In this document: positions 1-9,259 of the stretch, piece after piece
Layout: every line of letters starts with the position of its first letter
Position numbering within the stretch: the stretch's first letter is position 1
Assembly: GCA_004211785.1 (NCBI GenBank)
Contig: SHBX01000005.1
Coordinates: 1-64,000, forward strand
Length of the DNA stretch: 64,000 nt
Reading direction: 5' to 3'
Source of the DNA: Winogradskyella sp.
GTDB lineage: Bacteria > Bacteroidota > Bacteroidia > Flavobacteriales > Flavobacteriaceae
Made by a program: the position numbers and the translations under genes
Notes under the pieces: model-generated
Databases searched by the model: none
Told to the model about the DNA's origin: nothing
Seen by the model: only the letters and a program-made list of their open reading frames with translations

Positions 1-85
1 TTCGAATTTCCCTAGAAAGAGAAACCGTATTATTAGACAATCCAAAAATAATTAAATCAATTTTCAATCAACCAGCCATATGGCG

Positions 86-670
86 TTATTTTATGTTTTT
101 GCGAATGCGACTCATATGGCGAGAAGAAATACCTAAAAAAGAAGCTAAATAACGCAACGGAACATCCTTCATTAATTCATTTTCGCTGGTGATGAGTTTT
201 CTATAGCGTTCTTCTGGTGTTAAGGTGAGCAAATCGATGCGATAGTCGTCTATTCTAAAGATTTGGTTTTCAATTAAATTGTAATAAAACCTATAGAACC
301 CTTTATTGGTTTTGAGCAAATCGTTAAAATCTGCCAAATTGATAACCCATAAACGACAATTACTTAACGCTTTGATATTTTTTCTTGAAGCTACCTTATT
401 TTTAAAACTGTTTAAAGCTGAGGTTAACGAATTTTTTAAGGCGAGGTAGGTTGTTTTTTCTTCGCCTAAAACACTAATGGAATGTTGTAAAATGCCACTT
501 TCTATGTAACAAAAATAGTTACACACGGTACCTTCCTCAACAAATAATTCATTCTTTTTTAGTTCTAAAATAGAGAAAGCATTTAAAATTACAGGCACCT
601 CTGATTCTAAATCAATATCATTAATAACATGTTTTAGATAGGATTCAAAATTCACTTGCGAAGGCATCAT
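86..670 (-). CDS. Crp/Fnr family transcriptional regulator
   Basis: A 194-residue protein with an N-terminal cyclic-nucleotide-binding-type beta barrel (about residues 30-120, with the EEGTVCNYFCYIESGIL stretch typical of the Crp/Fnr fold) and a short C-terminal helix-turn-helix (about 170-194, LRYLASFLGISSRHMSRIRK). The DNA-binding part follows the LTPEERYRKL segment common in Bacteroidota members of this family. No Fnr-type N-terminal cysteine cluster is present, so oxygen sensing through an Fe-S cluster is not supported. The ligand is unknown. Two ATGs in a row begin the frame and the first is used. It is a single gene on the minus strand; its targets cannot be read from the window. Confidence 0.85.
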   Translation of the reverse strand: MMPSQVNFESYLKHVINDIDLESEVPVILNAFSILELKKNELFVEEGTVCNYFCYIESGILQHSISVLGEEKTTYLALKNSLTSALNSFKNKVASRKNIKALSNCRLWVINLADFNDLLKTNKGFYRFYYNLIENQIFRIDDYRIDLLTLTPEERYRKLITSENELMKDVPLRYLASFLGISSRHMSRIRKNIK

Positions 671-720
671 TGAGCTATGGGTTTGTAGTACTGCAAATTA
701 ATAAGATTAATATTGAAGTA

Positions 721-751
721 TAAAAAAAGGAGCCCAATTTTAGACTCCTTT
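721..751 (-). terminator. Rho-independent terminator
   Basis: Inverted arms AAAGGAG (726-732) and CTCCTTT (745-751), with a run of T on the minus strand directly after the stem. It lies 20 bases past the stop codon of the small Gly-rich protein gene at 773-1072. Confidence 0.7.
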
Positions 752-772
752 AATTTTTTATGTAGCAAGTAT

Positions 773-1072
773 TTATTTTGCCATTGCCTTTTTAACAAAG
801 CCAATAATAGCCATTAAGATACCACCACCGACACCACCGCCAGCAACACTACCTAAAATGCTAGTAAGATCCATTCCTGTTGAAGCTTCGGCTGCAGCTG
901 CGCCACCAAAACCAAGCATTCCAAGAACTTTACCACCAAGTCCACCACCAAGAATACCAGCTACGGAATTCCATAAGGTGCCTAATGATGACCCTTTCAT
1001 AAGCTTTCCAGCAACATTACCGCCGACAGCTCCACTGACTAATTGAATAATTAAAGGTAAATACTCTTCCAT
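773..1072 (-). CDS. small glycine/alanine-rich membrane protein
   Basis: A 99-residue protein of unknown function. The N-terminal half has several G-x-x-x-G type spacings (SGAVGGNVAGKLM, ILGGGLGGKVLGMLGFGG), then an alanine-rich link, then a second hydrophobic Gly-rich segment ending in the basic tail FVKKAMAK. This looks like two tightly packing, glycine-zipper-like transmembrane helices. It is monocistronic: its own terminator follows at 721-751, and a TATTTTTG -7-like box lies upstream on the minus strand at 1102-1109. I do not recognise a function; the overlapping plus-strand reading frame is an antisense shadow. Confidence 0.7.
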   Translation of the reverse strand: MEEYLPLIIQLVSGAVGGNVAGKLMKGSSLGTLWNSVAGILGGGLGGKVLGMLGFGGAAAAEASTGMDLTSILGSVAGGGVGGGILMAIIGFVKKAMAK

Positions 1073-1101
1073 TTTAATAAGATTTTGTTAGTTAATTTGC
1101 T

Positions 1102-1109
1102 CAAAAATA
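1102..1109 (-). promoter_or_regulatory. putative -7 box (TAnnTTTG)
   Basis: Reads TATTTTTG on the minus strand, matching the Bacteroidota housekeeping -7 consensus, about 30 bases before the start codon at 1072. No matching -33 TTTG was seen at 19 bases. Confidence 0.4.
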
Positions 1110-1275
1110 ATCAAAAGCTTTAAAAAAATGTTAAAAAAATAAATAAATGTTATTCTTCAAACCCAAACAATATCAAATATTCAATAAATAAAATCAAGCC
1201 TCTTTGTTAAACTTTAGTTTATACTTAGGCAGGTTATGGGTTTATTTTTAACTTGAATCTTTTAAACTAACCACC

Positions 1276-4119
1276 ATGACCTATTCAAAATTTTTAGGCT
1301 TAATCTTAAGTCTATTTTCAGCATTTGCCATTGCTCAACAACCAGCAACATCTGCCGAAACTGTAAAACAAGCTTTAGAGCAAAAACGCGCAATGACGGA
1401 AATGTCATTAGTCAAAAATGTACCGTTCAAAAATATTGGGCCAACGATTATGAGTGGTCGTGTTGTTGATGTGGATGTTAATCCAGAAATGCCTTCAGAG
1501 TTTTACGTAGGCTATGCATCTGGCGGTGTTTGGCATACCACAAATAATGGCACCACTTTTGAGCCAATTTTAGATAGTTCTGATACTCAAAATGTGGGTG
1601 ACATTGCTGTACACTGGCCAACACGAACTATTTATGTTGGTACAGGAGAGAATAATGCTTCGCGTTCTTCTTACGCAGGAATAGGAATTTTGAAATCTAC
1701 AGATAACGGAAAAGCTTGGACAAATGCAGGCTTAATGGATGCGCATCATTTTGCGCCGATATTAATTCATCCAGATAATCCAGATGTGGTTACTGTTGGT
1801 GTTACAGGACATTTGTATTCGGCAAATAATGAACGTGGTATTTACAAAACAACAGATGGCGGGAAAACATGGAAACAAACATTGTTTGTTGACAATATGA
1901 GTGGTATTATAGATTTGCAACATAGCCCTAAAAATTACGATGTCATGTTTGCAACGTCTTGGACAAAAGACCGAAAAGCATGGAATTTTTCAGGAAATGG
2001 AAACAATTCTGGTATCTATAAAAGTACGGATGCTGGCGAAACTTGGGTTAAAGTGTCTACTGAAGCTAGTGGTTTCCCAACTGGCGAAGGTGTTGGGCGT
2101 ATTGGTGTTGCTGTTTTCGATGATAATACGGTTTATGTGGTTCATGATAGTCAGTTTAGACGACCAGACGATAAAAAGAAATCAGATAAACGTGGATTAG
2201 ATAAGGATGATTTTAAAAGCATGTCTAATACTGAATTTTTAGCACTCGAAGACAAAAAACTAAATGCTTTTCTAAAGACAAACGGTTTTCAGGAAAAGTA
2301 TAGAGCCGAAAATGTAAAACAGATGGTGCGTTCAGGAAACGTGAAACCTATTGACTTGGCAAAATATTTAGAAGATGCCAATTCTATGTTATTTGATACT
2401 CCTGTTATTGGCGCTGAGGTTTACAAAAGTACCGATGGCGGAAAAACCTGGAACAAAACACATGATGATTATTTAGATGGTATTTACTTTAGTTACGGAT
2501 ATTATTTTGGACACATCCATGTGTCACCAGCAAATGCAAATGATATTTACATTTATGGTGTACCAATTGTAAAGTCTAAAGATGGAGGGAAAACCTTTAA
2601 ATCTATTAGTGCAGAAAATGTACATGCCGATCATCATGCGCTTTGGATAAACCCTAAAAATCCTAGTCATTTAGTTAATGGAAATGACGGTGGTGTAAAT
2701 ATCACTTACGATGATGGCGAAAATTGGATTAAGAACAATTCGCCTTCAGTTGGGCAGTTTTATGCGATTAATGTCGATAACGAAAAGCCATATAATGTAT
2801 ATGGAGGCTTACAAGACAATGGTGTTTGGAAAGGTGCGAATACGGCTCGTGAAGATAAAGGTTGGCATCAGCGAGGGCAATACCCATGGAAATCAATTAT
2901 GGGCGGCGATGGTATGCAAATTGAGATAGATAATCGTAATTCGGATATCGTTTATACAGGTTATCAGTTTGGGAATTATTTTAGACTGAACACCGAAGCT
3001 GGTGACCAAAATTACATTCAACCTAAGCATACCTTAGGCGAAAACCCATACCGTTTCAATTGGCAAACCCCAATTTTATTGTCGCCTCACAATCAAGACA
3101 TCTTGTATTTAGGTGGTAATAAATTGATGCGTTCTATGAATCAAGGTGATGATTGGGAAGCCATTAGTAAAGATTTAACCAATGGTGGTAAAAAAGGAAA
3201 TGTGGCATATGGCACATTGACGTCGATTAGTGAAAGTCCATTTCAGTTTGGATTAATTTACACAGGAAGTGATGACGGTTTAGTCCATGTCACAAAAAAT
3301 ACTGGCGGCAGTTGGACAAACATTTCAAACTCATTTCCAAAAGATTTATGGGTGAGTCGCGTGGTGGCTTCGCAGCACAAAAAAGAGCGTGTATATGTCA
3401 CTTTAAATGGTTATCGTTGGGACGATTTTAGTGTTTATGTTTATATGAGTGATAATTATGGTGAGACCTGGAAGAATATTAGTAGTAACATTCCGGCGTC
3501 GCCAGTAAATGTTATCAGAGAAGATTCTGAAAATGAAAATATGCTTTACTTAGGAACAGACAATGGTGCTTATGTGTCTTTTGATAATGGAGAAAACTGG
3601 CAAGCATTTTCAAACGGTGTTCCAAATGTTGCTGTACATGATATTGTTGTTCAGCCTGAAGCTAAAGACCTGTTATTAGGCACTCATGGAAGAAGTATTT
3701 ATAAGGCAAATATTGCGCCGCTACAAAAAATGAATACTAAAATGTCATCAAAATCAATTACACTTTTTAAGATGAAGTCTATTCGTCATTCTGGGAGATG
3801 GGGAAGCTCATGGAGTAAATGGTTAGATGCTTATGAACCAGAGACAACAATTCAGTTTTTTAGTAATACTTCAGGCGAAAAAACAATTAAAATACTATCA
3901 GAGAGAGGCGCTGAATTAAATCGTATATCAGTTAAAGCTGATAAAGGTTTTAACTACACCGATTACAATTTGGAGCTCACCAAAAAAGGTAGAAAAGCCT
4001 TGATGAAAGAAAACACAAGCATAGACATTAATGAAGCTAGTAACGGAAAATATTACTTACCTAAAGGTGAATATACTGTTGAAATAGATGGTGTTAAAAC
4101 CAATTTAGAAATCAAATAA
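1276..4119 (+). CDS. secreted sortilin/BNR-repeat beta-propeller protein
   Basis: A 947-residue secreted protein with a signal peptide (about 1-20, cleaved near AIAQQ). The body carries roughly ten Asp-box motifs of the S-x-D-x-G-x-x-W kind, for example STDNGKAW, TTDGGKTW, STDAGETW, STDGGKTW, TYDDGENW and SFDNGENW, so it should fold as one or two beta-propellers as in the VPS10/sortilin and sialidase-like BNR families. Members are often annotated as glycosyl hydrolases, but Asp boxes are structural and no catalytic residues can be assigned here. The C-terminal 130 residues form a separate domain. It stands alone, with no operon partner. Confidence 0.85.
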   Translation: MTYSKFLGLILSLFSAFAIAQQPATSAETVKQALEQKRAMTEMSLVKNVPFKNIGPTIMSGRVVDVDVNPEMPSEFYVGYASGGVWHTTNNGTTFEPILDSSDTQNVGDIAVHWPTRTIYVGTGENNASRSSYAGIGILKSTDNGKAWTNAGLMDAHHFAPILIHPDNPDVVTVGVTGHLYSANNERGIYKTTDGGKTWKQTLFVDNMSGIIDLQHSPKNYDVMFATSWTKDRKAWNFSGNGNNSGIYKSTDAGETWVKVSTEASGFPTGEGVGRIGVAVFDDNTVYVVHDSQFRRPDDKKKSDKRGLDKDDFKSMSNTEFLALEDKKLNAFLKTNGFQEKYRAENVKQMVRSGNVKPIDLAKYLEDANSMLFDTPVIGAEVYKSTDGGKTWNKTHDDYLDGIYFSYGYYFGHIHVSPANANDIYIYGVPIVKSKDGGKTFKSISAENVHADHHALWINPKNPSHLVNGNDGGVNITYDDGENWIKNNSPSVGQFYAINVDNEKPYNVYGGLQDNGVWKGANTAREDKGWHQRGQYPWKSIMGGDGMQIEIDNRNSDIVYTGYQFGNYFRLNTEAGDQNYIQPKHTLGENPYRFNWQTPILLSPHNQDILYLGGNKLMRSMNQGDDWEAISKDLTNGGKKGNVAYGTLTSISESPFQFGLIYTGSDDGLVHVTKNTGGSWTNISNSFPKDLWVSRVVASQHKKERVYVTLNGYRWDDFSVYVYMSDNYGETWKNISSNIPASPVNVIREDSENENMLYLGTDNGAYVSFDNGENWQAFSNGVPNVAVHDIVVQPEAKDLLLGTHGRSIYKANIAPLQKMNTKMSSKSITLFKMKSIRHSGRWGSSWSKWLDAYEPETTIQFFSNTSGEKTIKILSERGAELNRISVKADKGFNYTDYNLELTKKGRKALMKENTSIDINEASNGKYYLPKGEYTVEIDGVKTNLEIK

Positions 4120-4227
4120 TTGACATTTCTTTTGCATTTTTTTCACAGTATTTGAGCTTTTAAGCCCTAGTTTTGAGCCATAACTCAGGTATTAATACCT
4201 AAAATAATTTTTTTACGTTTTATGTTA

Positions 4228-4245
4228 TAGAACCATTTGGTTCTA
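4228..4245. promoter_or_regulatory. operator-like dyad upstream of the 4271 gene
   Basis: Perfect inverted repeat TAGAACCA-TT-TGGTTCTA, 25 bases before the ATG at 4271. There is no T-run after it, so a terminator role is unlikely; the symmetry and location suit a regulator binding site. Confidence 0.35.
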
Positions 4246-4270
4246 GTTAAACTAATCATCAATCCTTACT

Positions 4271-5506
4271 ATGCTAAATCGCTTTTTACTACTAGTATTT
4301 TTATGCTTTTCATGTCATCTTATTGCTCAAGAAGAATCTATTGAGCAGGTTAAAATCTTTTTGGATTGTGACCGTTGTGATGACGAATTTTTACGTCAAA
4401 ATCTTGGGAACGTACAATTTGTTAGAGATCAAGACCTAAGTGATGTTCACATCTTTGTAGTCACGCAACGAAATGGAGCAGGTGGACAAAGTTATGAGAT
4501 GGATTTCATTGGTAAGAATGAGTTTGAAGCCATTAACTACAAGCTCAATTTTTCTACAGATACCAACATGACTAATGACGATGTGCGAAAACGAACGCTT
4601 GAGTATCTTAAGCTAGGACTAGTAAGATTTTGGATAGCCAGAGGAACAACGGCAGAAGTTTTTGTAAATGTACCAACACCAGAAAACGAAGAAGAAAAAG
4701 TTGAAGAAAAAGACCCTTGGGATTATTGGTTGTTTAGAGTTGGTGCTAACGGATTTTTTAATGGTCAAGAGCAAAGCAGTAGAAGCAATATAAATTTTAA
4801 TGTGTCTGCGAGACGCGTTACCGAGAAGAATAAATTCAGGTTTTTTGCGAGGTATGGCGAAAACAAGTCGACCTTCACTTTTGATGGTGAAGATATTGTT
4901 GCTATTAACAATAGTAAGCGTATTAATGTTAGTGATATTATAAGTATTAATGACCATTGGTCATATGGTATTTTTGGAAGTGTTGGAACATCGACTTTTA
5001 GTAATTTCGATTTATTTTGGACACTCAGACCAGCCTTAGAGTATAGCTTTTTTGACTATAAAGATTCAGCAAAAAAGCAACTCACCATTTCTTACAGAAA
5101 TGGAATCAGGTATAACGAATATATTGAACGAACTGTATTTAATGAAACCGATGAATACCTTTGGGAACATGGCGTGCAATTGGGAGGTCGTATTAATCAA
5201 GAATGGGGAAATGTTAATGGCGAGGTGTCTTTTAATCAATTTCTTCAAGACACCAAGTTATATTCTCTCAACTTCTTTTTAGGAACTAGTGTAAGATTAT
5301 TTAAAGGCTTTAATTTTAATGTTAGCGGCAGTTATACAATTACTCGAAATCAAATAAATATTCCAGGAGGCGACTTAACTGTTGAAGAGTTATTATTGCA
5401 ACAACAACAGCTTCAATCTGGATACAATTACTTTGTAAGTCTTGGGTTTAGCTATTCTTTTGGCTCTATTTACAACACGATTGTAAACCCGCGCTTTGAC
5501 TTTTAA
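4271..5506 (+). CDS. putative outer-membrane beta-barrel protein, unknown function
   Basis: A 411-residue protein with a signal peptide (about 1-19, ending LIAQ). Residues 20-125 form a soluble domain starting IFLDCDRCDDEFLRQN, with a close pair of cysteines; an acidic linker (ENEEEKVEEKD) follows. The remaining 260 residues alternate polar and aromatic residues in the manner of an outer-membrane barrel (SYGIFGSVGTSTFSNFDLFW, YFVSLGFSYSFG) and the chain ends in phenylalanine (RFDF), as barrel proteins often do. No known family was recognised with confidence. Transcription is probably independent, with a dyad symmetry element just upstream at 4228-4245. Confidence 0.75.
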   Translation: MLNRFLLLVFLCFSCHLIAQEESIEQVKIFLDCDRCDDEFLRQNLGNVQFVRDQDLSDVHIFVVTQRNGAGGQSYEMDFIGKNEFEAINYKLNFSTDTNMTNDDVRKRTLEYLKLGLVRFWIARGTTAEVFVNVPTPENEEEKVEEKDPWDYWLFRVGANGFFNGQEQSSRSNINFNVSARRVTEKNKFRFFARYGENKSTFTFDGEDIVAINNSKRINVSDIISINDHWSYGIFGSVGTSTFSNFDLFWTLRPALEYSFFDYKDSAKKQLTISYRNGIRYNEYIERTVFNETDEYLWEHGVQLGGRINQEWGNVNGEVSFNQFLQDTKLYSLNFFLGTSVRLFKGFNFNVSGSYTITRNQINIPGGDLTVEELLLQQQQLQSGYNYFVSLGFSYSFGSIYNTIVNPRFDF

Positions 5507-5544
5507 TTATAACCATTCTAAATAACTAATTAGAAAGAAGCACA

Positions 5545-5576
5545 GTTGTCAAAACCCTATTGGAATACTATCTTTG
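5545..5576 (+). promoter_or_regulatory. sdh operon promoter (Bacteroidota type)
   Basis: A -33 like GTTG at 5545-5548 and an exact -7 TATCTTTG at 5569-5576, separated by 20 bases (consensus TTTG-N19-TAnnTTTG). The predicted start of transcription near 5583 leaves a leader of about 20 bases before sdhC. Confidence 0.6.
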
Positions 5577-5604
5577 TTAGACTAACAAAAAGATTTATTC
5601 TACA

Positions 5605-6291
5605 ATGAGCGGAATTTTAAATTCTTCGATTGGAAGAAAGTTTGCCATGGCACTTTCGGCACTCTTCCTCATGTTTTTTTTACTTCAACATTTTGCTATA
5701 AATATTCTATCGGTTTTCAGTCCAGACACTTTTAATGAGGTTTCTCATTTTATGGGAACATTTTGGGTGATTCAATATGTATTACAGCCCGTATTAATTT
5801 TTGGTGTTATTTTTCATTTTGTGATGGGATTTGTTTTAGAAATAAAAAATAATAAAGCCAGAAGAATAGGTTATGCAAAAACTAGTCGTGCAGCAAACTC
5901 TACTTGGATGAGTAGAAACATGCTTTTAACTGGGGCAGTGGTTTTAGCTTTTATAGTATTACACTTTATCGATTTTTGGATTCCAGAAATAAACACAAAA
6001 TATATTGCAGGAGATATGAGTGGTCTTATTGATCCGGCAAATACTGAGAGCGGTTTCAGATATTATGAAGAACTTGTACATAAGTTTCATAGTCCTTTAA
6101 GAGTTGGTGCTTATGTCATCGCATTTGTTTTACTAAGCTTACACTTATTACATGGGTTTAATTCTGCTTTTCAATCTGTAGGTGCAAATAATAAATATAC
6201 AAACGGACTTAAAGGTATTAGTAAAGCTTATGCCATTGGTGTTCCTTTAGGATTTGTATTTATCGCTTTATTTCATCACTTCACCCACTAA
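5605..6291 (+). CDS. sdhC: succinate dehydrogenase cytochrome b subunit
   Basis: A 228-residue integral membrane protein with about five transmembrane helices and membrane-embedded histidines (FLLQHFAINIL, IFHFVMGF, VLHFIDFW, LHLLHGF) that can ligate two b hemes. This matches the single-polypeptide b558-type anchor of succinate:quinone oxidoreductases in Bacteroidota and Epsilonproteobacteria. It anchors SdhA and SdhB to the inner membrane and passes electrons to menaquinone. It is the first gene of the sdh operon, 11 bases before sdhA. Confidence 0.95.
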   Translation: MSGILNSSIGRKFAMALSALFLMFFLLQHFAINILSVFSPDTFNEVSHFMGTFWVIQYVLQPVLIFGVIFHFVMGFVLEIKNNKARRIGYAKTSRAANSTWMSRNMLLTGAVVLAFIVLHFIDFWIPEINTKYIAGDMSGLIDPANTESGFRYYEELVHKFHSPLRVGAYVIAFVLLSLHLLHGFNSAFQSVGANNKYTNGLKGISKAYAIGVPLGFVFIALFHHFTH

Positions 6292-6302
6292 AAAAATAGA
6301 AT

Positions 6303-8303
6303 ATGTCAATATTAGATTCTAAAATACCAGAAGGTCCTTTAGCGGACAAGTGGACAAAACATAAAAATGAAATTAACTTGGTTAATCCCGCCAATAAGCG
6401 TCTTATAGATGTCATTATTGTTGGTACTGGTTTAGCTGGTGGTTCTTCTGCAGCAACGCTTGCAGAATTAGGCTATAATGTAAAAGCATTTTGTTTTCAA
6501 GACTCCCCAAGACGTGCGCATTCTATTGCAGCTCAAGGCGGAATTAATGCTGCTAAAAACTATCAAGGTGATGGAGATTCAACATATAGATTATTTTACG
6601 ATACTGTAAAAGGTGGTGATTATAGATCAAGAGAAGCTAATGTCCATCGTTTAGCAGAGGTGTCTACAAATATTATTGACCAATGTGTAGCTCAAGGTGT
6701 ACCTTTTGCTAGAGAATACGGTGGTTTATTAGATAATCGTTCATTTGGTGGGGTATTAGTTTCGAGAACATTTTATGCAAAAGGGCAGACAGGACAACAA
6801 CTACTATTAGGAGCGTATGCCGCTATGAACCGTCAGATTGGTCGTGGTAAAATAAAAATGTACACGCGTCATGAAATGTTAGATGTGGTTATTGTCGATG
6901 GCAAAGCAAGAGGAATTATTGCACGTAATTTGGTTACTGGTGAGATAGAAAGACATTCTGCTCACGCCGTAGTTTTAGGAACAGGTGGTTATGGTAATGC
7001 ATTTTACCTTTCGACTTATGCCATGGGATCTAATGTTACTGCTGCTTGGAAAGCCCATAAGCGTGGCGCATTCTTTGCAAATCCATGTTACACACAAATT
7101 CACCCAACATGCATTCCAGTTTCAGGAGACCATCAATCTAAACTAACATTGATGTCAGAATCTTTAAGGAATGACGGACGTATTTGGGTTCCAAAACATA
7201 AAAAGGATGTTGATGCTATTAGAAATGGTAGCTTAAAACCTACGGATTTAGCTGAAGCAGATAGAGATTATTATTTAGAGCGTCGTTATCCAGCATTTGG
7301 AAACTTAGTGCCTCGTGATGTGGCATCTCGAGCAGCTAAAGAACGTTGCGATGCAGGTTATGGCGTAAACAAAACAGGTGAAGCTGTTTATTTAGATTTT
7401 GCTTCTGCAATTGAACGTTACGGAAAAGAACAAGCTTATGTAAAAGGCTTAAATGTAGATGATGCTAACTTAGTAACAGACCTTGGTAAAAAGGTGGTGG
7501 AGAATAAGTATGGAAATTTATTTCAGATGTACGAAAAAATTGTAGATCAGAATCCTTACGAAACTCCAATGATGATTTATCCAGCAGTACACTATACAAT
7601 GGGCGGACTTTGGGTAGACTATAATTTAATGACAACTGTACCTGGATTATATGCTATTGGTGAAGCTAATTTCTCTGACCATGGTGCTAACCGTTTAGGA
7701 GCTTCGGCTTTGATGCAAGGTTTAGCAGATGGCTATTTTGTATTGCCTTATACGATTGGAGATTATTTAGCTCATGATATTAGAACAGGAGCAATTCCGA
7801 CAGATACAAAAGAATTTGACGAGGCTGAAGAAAATGTAAGAACAGACATCAATAAGTTTATCAATAATGAAGGGACAAAATCTGTGGACCATTTCCATAA
7901 ACGTTTAGGGAAAATTATGTGGAACAAATGCGGGATGGCTCGTAACGAAAAAGAGTTAAAAGAAGCCATTTCTGATATTGCACAATTACGTGAAGAGTTT
8001 TATAAAGATGTATTTGTTCCTGGTACAGAAAACGAATACAATGAAGAACTTGCAAAAGCAGGAAGAGTTGCAGATTTCTTAGAGTTAGGAGAGCTGTTTG
8101 CTAAAGATGCTTTAGAACGAGAAGAATCTGCTGGAGGTCACTTTAGAGATGAATATCAAACAGAAGGTGGAGAAGCGTTAAGACGACCAGAATTTCAGTA
8201 TGTGTCTGCATGGGAATATAAAGGAAAACCAAGCGAAGCGGTGCATCATAAAGAAGAATTAAAATACGAAAACATAGAAGTAAAAGAGCGTTCATACAAG
8301 TAA
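6303..8303 (+). CDS. sdhA: succinate dehydrogenase/fumarate reductase flavoprotein subunit
   Basis: A 666-residue flavoprotein that oxidises succinate to fumarate. The dinucleotide-binding motif [17 protein letters not shown] is at residues 41-57, and [14 protein letters not shown] contains His73, the expected site of covalent FAD attachment. Substrate-site segments [24 protein letters not shown] and [15 protein letters not shown] are all present. The late segment [20 protein letters not shown] belongs to the FAD domain. Length is as usual for the non-classical Bacteroidota type. It is followed by two unrelated genes before sdhB, which is unusual. Confidence 0.97.
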   Translation: MSILDSKIPEGPLADKWTKHKNEINLVNPANKRLIDVIIVGTGLAGGSSAATLAELGYNVKAFCFQDSPRRAHSIAAQGGINAAKNYQGDGDSTYRLFYDTVKGGDYRSREANVHRLAEVSTNIIDQCVAQGVPFAREYGGLLDNRSFGGVLVSRTFYAKGQTGQQLLLGAYAAMNRQIGRGKIKMYTRHEMLDVVIVDGKARGIIARNLVTGEIERHSAHAVVLGTGGYGNAFYLSTYAMGSNVTAAWKAHKRGAFFANPCYTQIHPTCIPVSGDHQSKLTLMSESLRNDGRIWVPKHKKDVDAIRNGSLKPTDLAEADRDYYLERRYPAFGNLVPRDVASRAAKERCDAGYGVNKTGEAVYLDFASAIERYGKEQAYVKGLNVDDANLVTDLGKKVVENKYGNLFQMYEKIVDQNPYETPMMIYPAVHYTMGGLWVDYNLMTTVPGLYAIGEANFSDHGANRLGASALMQGLADGYFVLPYTIGDYLAHDIRTGAIPTDTKEFDEAEENVRTDINKFINNEGTKSVDHFHKRLGKIMWNKCGMARNEKELKEAISDIAQLREEFYKDVFVPGTENEYNEELAKAGRVADFLELGELFAKDALEREESAGGHFRDEYQTEGGEALRRPEFQYVSAWEYKGKPSEAVHHKEELKYENIEVKERSYK

Positions 8304-8310
8304 TAGTTTT

Positions 8311-8856
8311 ATGACAAAGTTTTTAGGATTATTATTTATAGTTTTATTTGCGTTTAGTAGTTTTTCGCAAACATTGAAGAAACCCTCTGAAGGCAAAGCC
8401 ATGGTTTATATCATGAGAAGTAATGACTTAGGTGGTGGATTAAATTTTAGAGTTTATGACAAAGATGTGTTTTTGGGAGCATTGCCATCAAGAGCTTATT
8501 TTACATACGAGTGCAATCCAGGAGAACATTTGTTTTGGGCAGCTTCAGAAAATAGAGATTATGTAGAAGCAAATCTTGAAGCCGATAAAACGTATGTGAT
8601 AGATTTAAGGGCTAAATTGGGCATGTTTATCGCAGCTGTTGGTGTAGAGCCTTATTCGCCCGATAATAAAAGACATGTAAGGCGTGTAAATAAAGTGCTT
8701 AAAAAGCATATCAATGCCAACGTTGTAGATGCAAATAGAACTGAAGAAAAAGAGGAGAACATTACAAAAGCAATGGAAGCCTATAAAAGAACAAAGTCTA
8801 GATTAAATAACAAGATTAAGCAGCTTTTATCAAATATGAATTTTAAAAATAACTAA
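8311..8856 (+). CDS. DUF2846-like exported protein within the sdh operon
   Basis: A 181-residue protein with a signal peptide (about 1-20, ending SFSQ). The core, KAMVYIMRSNDLGGGLNFRV to VIDLRAKLG, resembles the DUF2846 beta-sandwich family: a short strand, a 'fixed' loop LPSRAYFTYECNPGEH and a closing YVIDL strand. The C-terminal 60 residues are lysine-rich and helical. It starts 7 bases after sdhA stops and precedes a small membrane protein and then sdhB, so it is probably co-transcribed with the respiratory complex. There is no known role for this family in succinate oxidation, so the placement looks like insertion rather than a subunit. Confidence 0.75.
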   Translation: MTKFLGLLFIVLFAFSSFSQTLKKPSEGKAMVYIMRSNDLGGGLNFRVYDKDVFLGALPSRAYFTYECNPGEHLFWAASENRDYVEANLEADKTYVIDLRAKLGMFIAAVGVEPYSPDNKRHVRRVNKVLKKHINANVVDANRTEEKEENITKAMEAYKRTKSRLNNKIKQLLSNMNFKNN

Positions 8857-8876
8857 CCAAATAATCATTATCAATT

Positions 8877-9245
8877 ATGAATTCTAACATTTTGAAATTA
8901 AAATTAAAAAGAGTTGATCCTGTAAAGTATGCCACAATTACTACAGTTTTAACTTTAACAATTATGTTAATTTTTGGATTACCTTTCTTTTTAATCTTTT
9001 CTGCTATAGGCATTGGAGCAGGTTCTGAATCTATTGGAGCTGGAGCTGCTTTTATTGGCGGAGGAATAATAGGAATGATTTTCGGCATCATAGTTTATGG
9101 AGTCATAATATTTGTAGTGACATTGATTGCTACTTCGTTGTTAAACTTTGTTCTTAAAAAAACAGGAGGTTTAGACATCGATTTTGAAAAAGTAGGTTTT
9201 GATTTTGATTCTCAACAAGGTGATCAAGGTCGTATAGAACAATAA
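8877..9245 (+). CDS. small two/three-helix membrane protein (DUF3566-like)
   Basis: A 122-residue protein: a basic N-terminus (KLKLKRVDP), a transmembrane helix about 20-45, a Gly/Ala-rich loop ([20 protein letters not shown]), one or two further hydrophobic segments about 55-90, and an acidic cytoplasmic tail ([14 protein letters not shown]). The pattern resembles the DUF3566 family of small membrane proteins; that is a weak resemblance. It lies 20 bases after the DUF2846-like gene and 14 bases before sdhB, so it shares the transcript. It could in principle assist the membrane complex, but nothing in the sequence shows this. Confidence 0.75.
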   Translation: MNSNILKLKLKRVDPVKYATITTVLTLTIMLIFGLPFFLIFSAIGIGAGSESIGAGAAFIGGGIIGMIFGIIVYGVIIFVVTLIATSLLNFVLKKTGGLDIDFEKVGFDFDSQQGDQGRIEQ

Positions 9246-9259
9246 AAAATAAAATTGCT

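Noticed and set aside
8311..9245. The two genes between sdhA and sdhB as SdhC/SdhD-like anchor subunits
   Set aside because: A full b-type anchor is already encoded by sdhC; neither protein has heme-ligand histidines in membrane helices.
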